From NCBI GenBank assembly GCA_037379885.1, contig JARRJC010000010.1, positions 57,269 to 121,268 of the forward strand: 64,000 nt of DNA. Direction: 5' to 3'. A model generated the notes under the pieces. It ran no database searches, was not told the origin of the DNA, and was given only the letters and a program-made list of their open reading frames with translations. The position numbers and the translations under genes were made by a program. Origin of the DNA: Limibacillus sp. (lineage in GTDB: Bacteria; Pseudomonadota; Alphaproteobacteria; Kiloniellales; CECT-8803). Below, piece after piece: positions 1-8,856 of this stretch (within the stretch, counting starts at the first letter, position 1; each line of letters begins with the position of its first letter).

Positions 1-1485
1 ATCGCAGCGCCGGTCGGAGTCCTTCTCGCGCGCCGAGAAGAGGGTCAGCTGGCGGGCGATCATGGTCTCGACCGCCATCCAGGCGAGCTTGCCGGAGACG
101 CGGGGAAAGCCGTAGATCGCCTTGCCGAACTGCTGGCGCTCGCGCGCGTACTTGAGGCCGATCTCCATCGCCGACTGCGCCACGCCGACGGCGCGCGCGG
201 CCGTCTGGATGCGCGCGGACTCGAAGGTCGCCATGAGCTGCTTGAAGCCCTGGCCCTCCTCCCCGCCCAGCAGGTTCTCGGCCTTCACCTCGAAGCCGTC
301 GAAGGCCAGTTCGTATTCCTTCATGCCCCGGTAGCCCAGGACCTCGATCTCGCCGCCGGTCATGCCCTCGGCGGGGAAGGGCTCGGCCTCGGTTCCGCGC
401 GGCTTTTCGGCCAGGAACATGGAAAGGCCCTTGTAGCCCTTCTCCTCCGGGTTGGTGCGCGCCAGCAGCGTCATGACGTCGGAGCGCGCGGCGTGGGTGA
501 TCCAGGTCTTGTTGCCGGTGATCTTGTAGGTCGCCCCGTCCTTGACCGCGCGGGTCCTGAGCGAGCCGAGGTCGGAGCCGGTGTTGGGCTCGGTGAAGAC
601 CGCCGTCGGCAGGATCTCGCCCGAGGCGATCCGGGGCAGCCATTTCTCCTTCTGCTCGGGCGTGCCGCCCAGGCGGATCAACTCGGCGGCGATCTCCGAG
701 CGGGTGCCGAGAGAGCCGAGGCCGATGTAGCCGCGCGAGAGTTCTTCCGTCACCACGCACATGGCCGTCTTGCCCATGCCGAGGCCGCCCCACTCCTCGG
801 GCACGGTCAGGCCGAAGACGCCCAGTTCGGCCAGCTCCTGGATCACCTCGATGGGGATCAGCTCGTCCTTCAGGTGCCACTGGTGGGCGGCCTCGCGGTG
901 TTCCTCGGCGATGCGGCGGAACTGCTCGCGGATCATCTCCAGCGTCTCGTCGTCGTAGGCGGGGTCGCCGAAGGATCCGCCCTCCAGCGCGTCGCCGATC
1001 AGCGCGGCCAGACGCTGGCGCAGCGCCGCCGTGTTGCCCTCGGCGCGCAGTTTGGCGACGGCGGGATCGGCGGCCAGCCGCTGGGCCGCGTCGCCTGCGC
1101 CCAGGTCCTGCGGGCGCAGCACCTCGACCTGACTCAAGGCAATGCCGCCCAGCATCTGGCTTAGATACTCGCCGTAGGCCGCCTGGAGCATCAGCGCCTC
1201 GCGCTCGCCCAGCTTGCCCGCGGCCTCCAGCCGCTGGGCCCAGTGCAGCATCTCGCGCAGCGCGGCCACGTAGGTCGCGAGCCAGGCATAGCCGTGGCCG
1301 GCGAACTGCTCGGCCTCGAACAGCGCGGGATCGACCTTGCCGGCGGGCGCCACCTTCGCCTTGACCCCGGCCTTGGCGGCCTCCTGATAGCTCTCGGCGG
1401 CGGCCAGCGCCTGGGCGCAGAGCGCCTGTAGCTCGGGCAGCAGGGGGCTCTCGTCGCTCGGGGTCTTGAGGAGGGCTTCGCTCAT
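1..1485 (-). CDS. mcd: (2S)-methylsuccinyl-CoA dehydrogenase, C-terminus cut by window edge
   Basis: FAD-dependent acyl-CoA dehydrogenase that probably oxidises (2S)-methylsuccinyl-CoA to mesaconyl-CoA in the ethylmalonyl-CoA pathway and passes electrons to ETF. 495 codons are visible from an ATG at 1485. The first 170 or so residues form an extension before the usual acyl-CoA dehydrogenase core, a known feature of Mcd. Core motifs include GLTVPEEWGG, the FTEPNTGSDLGSLRTRA substrate/FAD loop and KTWITHAARSD. It lies 11 bp downstream of ccr on the same strand, so the two are probably cotranscribed. The Mcd assignment rests on the extension and on the ccr/ecm context; a general acyl-CoA dehydrogenase is the alternative. 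The stop codon lies outside the window. Confidence 0.88.
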   Translation of the reverse strand, partial: MSEALLKTPSDESPLLPELQALCAQALAAAESYQEAAKAGVKAKVAPAGKVDPALFEAEQFAGHGYAWLATYVAALREMLHWAQRLEAAGKLGEREALMLQAAYGEYLSQMLGGIALSQVEVLRPQDLGAGDAAQRLAADPAVAKLRAEGNTAALRQRLAALIGDALEGGSFGDPAYDDETLEMIREQFRRIAEEHREAAHQWHLKDELIPIEVIQELAELGVFGLTVPEEWGGLGMGKTAMCVVTEELSRGYIGLGSLGTRSEIAAELIRLGGTPEQKEKWLPRIASGEILPTAVFTEPNTGSDLGSLRTRAVKDGATYKITGNKTWITHAARSDVMTLLARTNPEEKGYKGLSMFLAEKPRGTEAEPFPAEGMTGGEIEVLGYRGMKEYELAFDGFEVKAENLLGGEEGQGFKQLMATFESARIQTAARAVGVAQSAMEIGLKYARERQQFGKAIYGFPRVSGKLAWMAVETMIARQLTLFSAREKDSDRRCD

Positions 1486-1496
1486 GGGGTCTCGCT

Positions 1497-2792
<1,296 letters not shown>

Positions 2793-3155
2793 GGTCTCAC
2801 TCTGGCTCCCTGGCGGTGCCGACTGCCGTCAGCGCTTGGGACCGGTCATCCTCGCGTCCGGTCCGGTGGTGGCGTTCCTCGTGCGTCTTCGTTCGGTCTT
2901 GTTCGTTTCTGGCTTTCGTTTCTAGCTTTCCCGGCCTTTCCGCCGCGCCGCTCTCGCGTTGCAGCAGGGTGGCTGGACCTGTCCGGCGGGAAAACCCTAG
3001 GCTTTCAGCCGGTTTTGCTTGACTCTTAGCGGCAGTTGATCTTGTTTGCAATGCACAAATGAGATTTTCTTTCTCCACGAAGCCGTGTTAGATAATTTTC
3101 GTACGCGGAATAAGGCGAAAATGTAAGGAACGTTCTAGCTAGGGACCAAGAGACC
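2793..3155. promoter_or_regulatory. divergent ccr/ecm promoter region
   Basis: This 363 bp gap separates the ccr and ecm starts and must hold both promoters. The part nearest ecm (about 3010-3110) is AT-rich. It contains TTGACT at 3019-3024, a TTTGCAA-type motif at 3045-3059 and GATAAT at 3091-3096. I could not pair these into a good consensus promoter. The ccr side is long for a leader and purine-rich on the minus strand, with AGAAACGAA occurring twice around 2905-2925. A 93-codon minus-strand reading frame spans 2797-3078, but I see nothing supporting it as a gene. Confidence 0.6.
3045..3059. promoter_or_regulatory. candidate TTTGCAA-type operator
   Basis: The 15-mer TTTGCAATGCACAAA has TTTG/CAAA ends and sits in the AT-rich core between ccr and ecm. 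It resembles the TTTGCAAA half-sites reported for short-chain fatty acyl-CoA regulators (PccR/RamB family) of acyl-CoA assimilation genes. Only one good half-site is present, so this is suggestive only. Confidence 0.3.
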
Positions 3156-5204
3156 ATGCCGGGGAGCCAGAAAGAGACCAAGGTTGCTGCAGCGCAAGAG
3201 CAGCGGAGCGAAGCGGACAACAACGGCGGGCGCGACCGCCCCTGGCTGTTCCGCACCTACGCCGGCCACTCCACCGCAGCGGCCTCCAACGCGCTCTACC
3301 GCAAGAACCTGGAGCGGGGCCAGACCGGCCTTTCCATCGCCTTCGACCTGCCCACCCAGACCGGCTACGACTCCGACCACGTGCTGGCGCGCGGGGAGGT
3401 CGGAAAGGTCGGCGTGCCGGTCAGTCACATCGGCGACATGCAGACCCTGCTGGAGGGCATCCCCCTCGACCGCATGAACACCTCCATGACCATCAACGCG
3501 ACCGCGCCCTGGCTGCTGGCGCTCTACGTCGCGGCGGCCGAGAAGCAGGGCGTGGCGCGCGAGAGCCTGACCGGCACGACCCAGAACGACATCATGAAGG
3601 AGTACCTTTCGCGCGGGACCTACATCTTCCCGCCGCAGGCCTCCATGAAGCTGACGGCCGACAGCATCGCCTTCACCTACCGCGAACTGCCCAAGTGGAA
3701 CCCGACCAACGTCTGCTCCTATCACCTGCAGGAAGCGGGCGCGACGCCGGTGCAGGAGCTGGCCTACGCGCTGGCGACCGCGATCGCCGTGCTGGACGCG
3801 GTGAAGGCGTCGGGCCAGGTGCCGGAGACGGACTTCCCCAAGGTGGTGGGCCGCATCTCCTTCTTCGTCAACGCCGGTCTGCGCTTCGTGACCGAGCTCT
3901 GCAAGATGCGCGCCTTCGTCGACCTCTGGGACGAGATTTGCCGGGAACGCTACGGCGTGGAGGAGGAGAAGTACCGCCGCTTCCGCTATGGCGTGCAGGT
4001 CAATTCCCTGGGCCTGACCGAACAGCAGCCGGAGAACAACGTCTACCGCATCCTGATCGAGACGCTGGCGGTGACGCTCTCCAAGAAGGCGCGGGCGCGC
4101 GCCGTGCAGCTGCCCGCCTGGAACGAGGCGCTGGGCCTGCCGCGTCCCTGGGACCAGCAGTGGTCGCTGCGCCTGCAGCAGATCCTGGCCTACGAGACCG
4201 ATCTTCTGGAGTACGGCGACCTCTTCGACGGCTCGCCCGTGATCGACGCCAAGGTCGAGGAGCTGAAGGAAGCCGCGCGCGAGGAACTGGCCCGCATCGA
4301 CGAGATGGGCGGGGCCATCGCCGCCGTCGAGAACGCCTACATGAAGGAGCGGCTGGTGGAATCCAACGCCCGCCGTCTGGCCGCCATCGAATCGGGCCGC
4401 CAGACGGTGGTGGGCGTGAACGCCTACACCTCAGCCGAGCCCTCGCCGCTCTCCGCCGGGGAAGGCTCGATCCTGACCGTCGATCCCGAGGTCGAGGCCG
4501 CGCAGGTCGAAAGCCTGAAAGCCTGGCGCGCCGGGCGCGACGGGGCCGCCGCCGAGGCGGCGCTGGCCGAGCTCTCGCGGACCGCGCGCGAGGGCGGCAA
4601 CATCATGGAGGCCTCCATCGCCTGCGCCCACGCCGGGGTGACGACCGGCGAGTGGGGCGACGCGCTCAGGAAGGTCTTCGGCGAGTACCGCGCGCCGACC
4701 GGCGTCGGCCGGGCCGTCGGGCGCTCAGGCGCCGCCGCCCAGGCCATCGACGAGGTGCGCGAGGAGGTGGCCGCGCTTTCAACGCGTCTCGGCCGCCGTC
4801 TCAAGATGCTGGTCGGCAAGCCCGGCCTCGACGGCCATTCCAACGGCGCGGAGCAGATCGCCGTGCGCGCCCGCGACTGCGGCTTCGAAGTGGTCTACGA
4901 GGGCATCCGCCTGACCCCCGCGCAGATCGCCAACGCGGCGCTGGAGGAAGGCGTCCACGTGGTCGGGCTCTCGATCCTCTCAGGCTCGCACCTGCCGCTG
5001 GTGAAGGAGGTTCTGCGCCTTTTGGCCGAACAGGGTCTCTCCGACCTGCCGGTGGTGGTCGGCGGGATCATCCCGCCCGAGGACGCCGCCGAACTGAAGG
5101 CCGCCGGTGTCGCCGCCGTCTACACCCCCAAGGACTTCGACCTGACCGGCATAATGGCCGCCATCGTCGAAATCGTGGGAGCAGGCGCGAAAGAGGCGGC
5201 CTAG
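3156..5204 (+). CDS. ecm: ethylmalonyl-CoA mutase
   Basis: Adenosylcobalamin-dependent mutase converting (2R)-ethylmalonyl-CoA to (2S)-methylsuccinyl-CoA. 682 aa. The N-terminal two-thirds is the acyl-CoA mutase catalytic barrel (SIAFDLPTQTGYDSD near residue 65, MNTSMTINATAPWLLALYV near 107). The C-terminal 130 residues form the B12-binding domain with the DxHxxG motif at DGHSNG, residues 559-564. The single-chain length and the ccr/mcd context favour ethylmalonyl- over methylmalonyl-CoA mutase. The ATG at 3156 is the first in-frame start after the divergent promoter region. Its TAG stop shares CTAG with the stop of the convergent VOC gene. Confidence 0.94.
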   Translation: MPGSQKETKVAAAQEQRSEADNNGGRDRPWLFRTYAGHSTAAASNALYRKNLERGQTGLSIAFDLPTQTGYDSDHVLARGEVGKVGVPVSHIGDMQTLLEGIPLDRMNTSMTINATAPWLLALYVAAAEKQGVARESLTGTTQNDIMKEYLSRGTYIFPPQASMKLTADSIAFTYRELPKWNPTNVCSYHLQEAGATPVQELAYALATAIAVLDAVKASGQVPETDFPKVVGRISFFVNAGLRFVTELCKMRAFVDLWDEICRERYGVEEEKYRRFRYGVQVNSLGLTEQQPENNVYRILIETLAVTLSKKARARAVQLPAWNEALGLPRPWDQQWSLRLQQILAYETDLLEYGDLFDGSPVIDAKVEELKEAAREELARIDEMGGAIAAVENAYMKERLVESNARRLAAIESGRQTVVGVNAYTSAEPSPLSAGEGSILTVDPEVEAAQVESLKAWRAGRDGAAAEAALAELSRTAREGGNIMEASIACAHAGVTTGEWGDALRKVFGEYRAPTGVGRAVGRSGAAAQAIDEVREEVAALSTRLGRRLKMLVGKPGLDGHSNGAEQIAVRARDCGFEVVYEGIRLTPAQIANAALEEGVHVVGLSILSGSHLPLVKEVLRLLAEQGLSDLPVVVGGIIPPEDAAELKAAGVAAVYTPKDFDLTGIMAAIVEIVGAGAKEAA

Positions 5205-5575
5205 CCCCACGCGTTCCCCTTTTCCTCCAGGTCCGGGCGCTGCGGGTTGACGACGCAGAAGCGGTGGCCGCTGGGGGCTTCGAGGACGGTCCAGGACTTG
5301 ATCGCCGCGACGTCCCGCGCGCCCAGGGCCTTGAGGCGCTCGATCTCGGCGGGGCGGTCCGTCGCCTCGATGTCCAGGTGGATGCGCGGTTCGTGATCGA
5401 CGCATTGCAGCAGGACGCGGATCTGGTCGGGCGGCGTCTCCAGCGCCCAGTACTTGCCGTCCTCGTCCAGTTTGCCGAGCCCGTAGCCGAGAGCTGCGCT
5501 CCAGAAATGGGCAGCCTCCCGCAGGTCGTCGGTCTTGCAGTCGATCACCAGCACCCCCAGGCGTGACTTGTGCAT
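5201..5575 (-). CDS. VOC (glyoxalase-like) family protein
   Basis: Small single-domain vicinal-oxygen-chelate protein of 124 aa. I chose the ATG at 5575 because an AGGAGA ribosome site precedes it; the reading frame extends upstream without a good site. Two beta-alpha-beta-beta-beta halves are visible (LGVLVIDCKTDDLREAAHFW; then HLDIEATDRPAEIERLKALG and VLEAPSGHRFCVV). The reaction is unknown. Its position by ecm raises the idea of an ethylmalonyl/methylmalonyl-CoA epimerase, which is also a VOC protein, but the sequence looks like the generic glyoxalase-like family. It is convergent with ecm, with overlapping stop codons. Confidence 0.8.
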   Translation of the reverse strand: MHKSRLGVLVIDCKTDDLREAAHFWSAALGYGLGKLDEDGKYWALETPPDQIRVLLQCVDHEPRIHLDIEATDRPAEIERLKALGARDVAAIKSWTVLEAPSGHRFCVVNPQRPDLEEKGNAWG

Positions 5576-5718
5576 CTCATATCTCCTGTTCTGTTTGTGA
5601 CGCGAGCTTACACCAAGCGCGTCTCCGCCGCCGCCCTGCTTGCTCTTGACGGGCCGCCGCGCCACACTGCGCCGCAACAAGGACCAAAACGGCCAACCGG
5701 GGAAGAGAAGACGCCGCC

Positions 5719-6477
5719 ATGACCGCCGCAAAGCAACTGCGCGTACCCGACATCCGCGCCCGCAAGGGCGGGCCGCTGGTCTGCCTGACGGCCTACAGCG
5801 CCTCCATCGCGGCGCTGGCCGACGAGGCGGCGGATCTGGTGCTGGTGGGCGATTCCCTGGGCAACGTGCTCTACGGCTGGGACACGACGCTGCCGGTCAC
5901 CCTGGACATGATGATCGCGCACGGCGAGGTGGTGGCCCGCATCTGCCGCCGCGCGCTGGTGGTGGTGGACCTGCCCTTCGGCAGCTATCAGGAGAGCAGG
6001 GCCCAGGCCTTCGCCAGCGCGGCGCGCGTCCTGAAGGAAACCGGCGCCGCCGCCGTCAAGCTGGAAGGCGGCAAGGAAATGGCGGAGACCGTGGCCTTCC
6101 TGACCGGGCGCGGCGTGCCGGTCCTGGGCCATGTCGGCCTCATGCCCCAGCAGGTGCACGCGCGCGGCGGCTTCAAGCGCGAGAGCGATGTGGAAAAGGT
6201 GATCGCCGACGCCAAGGCGATCCAGGAGGCCGGGGCCTTCGCCCTGGTGCTGGAAGGCGTGACGCCGGAGGTCGCCAAGGCAGTGACCGAGAAGACCGCC
6301 GTCCCCACCATCGGCATCGCCGCCGGGGAAAGCTGCGACGGCGAGATACGCGTCACCGAGGACCTGCTCGGCCTCAACCCCAGCCCGCCGCCCTTCGCCG
6401 AGACCGACAAGGCGCTGCGCCCGGCCATGCAGGCCTGCCTCGCCGCCTTCGCCAAGAAGGCCCGGCGCGAAGGCTAA
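5719..6477 (+). CDS. panB: 3-methyl-2-oxobutanoate hydroxymethyltransferase
   Basis: Ketopantoate hydroxymethyltransferase, first committed step of pantothenate and CoA synthesis, transferring a hydroxymethyl group from methylene-THF to 2-oxoisovalerate. 252 aa, slightly shorter than the usual 260-270. Typical motifs: [21 protein letters not shown] with the metal-binding Asp, [33 protein letters not shown], and the C-terminal [13 protein letters not shown]. The ATG at 5719 follows GGGAAGAGAAG. It stands alone; panC is not in the window. Confidence 0.95.
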   Translation: MTAAKQLRVPDIRARKGGPLVCLTAYSASIAALADEAADLVLVGDSLGNVLYGWDTTLPVTLDMMIAHGEVVARICRRALVVVDLPFGSYQESRAQAFASAARVLKETGAAAVKLEGGKEMAETVAFLTGRGVPVLGHVGLMPQQVHARGGFKRESDVEKVIADAKAIQEAGAFALVLEGVTPEVAKAVTEKTAVPTIGIAAGESCDGEIRVTEDLLGLNPSPPPFAETDKALRPAMQACLAAFAKKARREG

Positions 6478-6603
6478 CTGGCGCGAAGGATAACCAAAGA
6501 CGACAAAAAGCCCTTTGCGCGGTGACGGACGGCTTTGCCTTAAATGTGCGGTGAACCCCTTTTCTGGTGAAACATCCGGGAGGCCGTCATTTTCGCCTCG
6601 CTC

Positions 6604-7431
6604 TTGCAGGACCCGCGCACGCCCGCGCTTCTCATTCCCTTCGTGATCGCGCTGCTGGTGACCTGGCTCGGCCTGATGCTGGCCGGGCGCGGGAAGGCGG
6701 CTGACTTCTGGCCCGCGCTGGGGCTGGCGGCTGCGGTCGCGGTCTCGCTCTGGGTCATCCTGGGCGCGCTCTCCTTTCCGCCCCAAGGGGCCGTGGAGAA
6801 GCTGGCCTACATCGTGGGGGCGGGGGCGCTTGCGGGTGTCTTGATGGAGTTGATCGGCGGGCCGAGGGGCTTGCGCCTGCTGGCGCTGGTCTGGCCCTGG
6901 CTCGTGGTGGGCTGGATCGCCTGGCCCAAGCTACAGGGGCTGGACTGGCACGTGATGGCCCTTGCCGCGGGGGTGTCGCTGGCGGGGTCCATCGTGATGG
7001 CGCAGCTCTGGGAATCGCGCGGCGGTGCGGGCGGCTTCCTGCTGGTCGTGGCCGCTTTGGCGCTGGGCGGGGTTGCGCTCTACGACGCCTCCTTCGCCAT
7101 GGCGCGGGTCATGGCGCCCCTGGGCGCGGGCCTCGCCGGGGCGGCGCTCGGCGCCTGGGCCTCGGCCGGGGGACGCGGCTTTCCGCTGGGCGGCGCTCTG
7201 CTGATCGCGGGCGGCGGGCTCTTCGTGGCCCAAGCGGCCATCCTGCTGCTCTACACGCCCGCCAGCGTCTGGCCGGTCGCCTTCCTGATCCCGCTCTTCT
7301 TCGCCGAGATCATGGCCAGCCGCGTGGCCGGATCGGGCGGCGGCGTCAACAGGATCTTCCGCATCGCCGCCCTTCTGATCTGCGCGCTCGCCCCCGCGGT
7401 GGGCGCCGTGCTGCTGGCCCAGCACCTCTGA
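6604..7431 (+). CDS. polytopic membrane protein of unknown function
   Basis: 275 aa from a TTG at 6604, almost entirely hydrophobic with about nine predicted membrane segments rich in Ala, Gly and Leu. I do not recognise the family. The start is uncertain: a clear GGGAGG lies at 6579-6584 and the codon about 5 nt after it is ATT (6589), in frame, whereas the TTG is about 20 nt away. Translation may therefore begin at ATT, five codons earlier. It follows panB by 126 bp on the same strand; nothing else links it to pantothenate synthesis. Confidence 0.7.
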   Translation: MQDPRTPALLIPFVIALLVTWLGLMLAGRGKAADFWPALGLAAAVAVSLWVILGALSFPPQGAVEKLAYIVGAGALAGVLMELIGGPRGLRLLALVWPWLVVGWIAWPKLQGLDWHVMALAAGVSLAGSIVMAQLWESRGGAGGFLLVVAALALGGVALYDASFAMARVMAPLGAGLAGAALGAWASAGGRGFPLGGALLIAGGGLFVAQAAILLLYTPASVWPVAFLIPLFFAEIMASRVAGSGGGVNRIFRIAALLICALAPAVGAVLLAQHL

Positions 7432-7448
7432 ATCGAGGGAGGCAAGGC

Positions 7449-7595
7449 GCCGCCCATCCTTCGAGACGGTCCCGTTCGGGACCTCCTCAGGATGAGGGTG
7501 GAGCTTGCGCCGGACCTTCTTCGCCACAGGGTGAACCTGCGCCGAACCTCATCCTGAGGAGCGGGCGGCAGCCCGCGTCTCGAAGGATGGGCGGC
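7449..7595. repeat. two inverted copies of a palindromic stem-loop repeat
   Basis: Left copy at about 7449-7496 and right copy at about 7547-7595, in opposite orientation. Both share GCCGCCCATCCTTCGAGACG on one side and TCCTCAGGATGAGG on the other, read on opposite strands. The central stems differ in sequence but both pair: GGTCCCG/CGGGACC on the left and GCGGGC/GCCCGC on the right. This matches the dispersed palindromic element common in alphaproteobacterial genomes. It lies between convergent genes, so a role in transcript ends is plausible. Confidence 0.85.
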
Positions 7596-7631
7596 GGCTT
7601 GAGAACGTGAACGGCCGAAGCGCGCCGATCC

Positions 7632-8808
7632 TTACATGACCTTTGCGGCGACCTCTTCCACCGCGCCCTTGGTGGCCTCCACGATGATGTCGGCCTCCTC
7701 GCGGGTCAGGCAGAGCGGCGGCGCAAAGCCCAGGATGTCGCCCTGGGGCATGGCCCGGCCGATCACGCCGCGCGCCAGCGTGGCCGCCGCGATCTGCGGA
7801 CCGACCTTCTGCGCGGGATCGAAGAAGCGGCGCTCGGCCTTGTCGGCGACGAACTCGACGGCGTTCAGCATGCCTTCGCCCCGGACCTCTCCGACCATGG
7901 GGTGATCGGCCAGCGCCTCGCTCATGGCCTTGTTGAAATAGGCCCCGACCTCGCCGGCGTTCTGCACGAGGCCCAGCTCGTCGATCAGCTCCAGGTTGGC
8001 GACGCCCGCCGCCGCGCAGAGCGGATGGGCGGAATAGGTCCAGCCGTGGCCGATCGGGCCCATCTGGTCGGAACCCTGCTCCAGCACCTTCCAGAGCTTC
8101 TCACCCACGATGCTGCCGGACAGCGGCGTGTAGGCCGAGGTCAGGCCCTTGGCGATGGTGATCAGGTCCGGCTTCATGCCGAAGTGGTCGCTGCCGAACA
8201 TGGAGCCGGTGCGCCCGAAGCCGGTCACCACCTCGTCGGCGACCAGCAGGATGTCGTACTTCTCCAGCACGGCCTGGATCTTCTGCCAGTAGCCGGCGGG
8301 CGGCGGCACGATGCCGCCGGTGCCGAGCAGGGGCTCGCCGATGAAGGCGGCGACCGTGTCCGGGCCCTCGGCCAGGATCATCTCCTCCAGCTTGTCCGCG
8401 CAGTACTGGGAGAAGTCCTCCTCGCTCATGTCCAGGTCCGGACGGCGGAAGTAGTAGGGCGCTTCGGTGTGCAGGATCGGCGCGCGCGGCAGGTCGAAGG
8501 CCTTGTGGAACAGCTCCAGGCCCGTGAGGCTGCCGGTCATCACGCCCGACCCGTGGTAGCCGCGCCAGCGCGAGATGATCTTCTTCTTCTCCGGACGGCC
8601 CAGGATGTTGTTGTAGTACCAGATCAGCTTGATGTTGGTCTCGTTGGCGTCCGTTGCGGTCCTCGATATAGACGCCGCTGCCGCCGGTCACGACGCGGGT
8701 CGGCGTTTCGCCGCGCGCGTGCTGGGCCATGTGGGTCGAGGGGTGGAAGAAGTGCTCCCGGTCCCAGGCTTCCAGCTCGTCGCGGTTGGGCGTCAGTTGA
8801 TCGTTCAT
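7632..8808 (-). pseudogene. doeD: diaminobutyrate/ectoine-pathway aminotransferase, disrupted
   Basis: Class III PLP aminotransferase expected to convert L-2,4-diaminobutyrate to aspartate semialdehyde in ectoine breakdown (DoeD, also called Atf). The ATG at 8808 follows GGAGTG and encodes about 52 residues ending GVYIEDRNG. Near 8650-8656 the frame changes and continues as DANETNIKLIWYYNNILG through the catalytic-lysine segment AKGLTSAY to the stop at 7632. The region normally between (the YLDGFAG to SGS stretch of the family) is missing: about 390 codons remain against about 460 usual. This is an out-of-frame internal deletion, so no full enzyme is made unless the sequence has an assembly error. 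It is downstream of doeC on the same strand. Confidence 0.85.
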
Positions 8809-8856
8809 GTCGGTCACTCCATCAGGTAAGGCGTTTGTTCTCAGCAGCGCGGCCCG

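Noticed and set aside
493..1164. Long plus-strand open frame opposite mcd
   Set aside because: It is antisense to a clearly conserved acyl-CoA dehydrogenase and its translation is low-complexity Ala/Gly/Arg, typical of GC-rich shadows.
2797..3078. 93-codon minus-strand frame upstream of ccr
   Set aside because: No similarity recognised, no ribosome site of note, charged low-complexity sequence inside a promoter region.
5201..5575. VOC protein as ethylmalonyl/methylmalonyl-CoA epimerase
   Set aside because: Although adjacent to ecm, the sequence looks like the generic glyoxalase-like family and the metal-site pattern of the epimerase is not evident.
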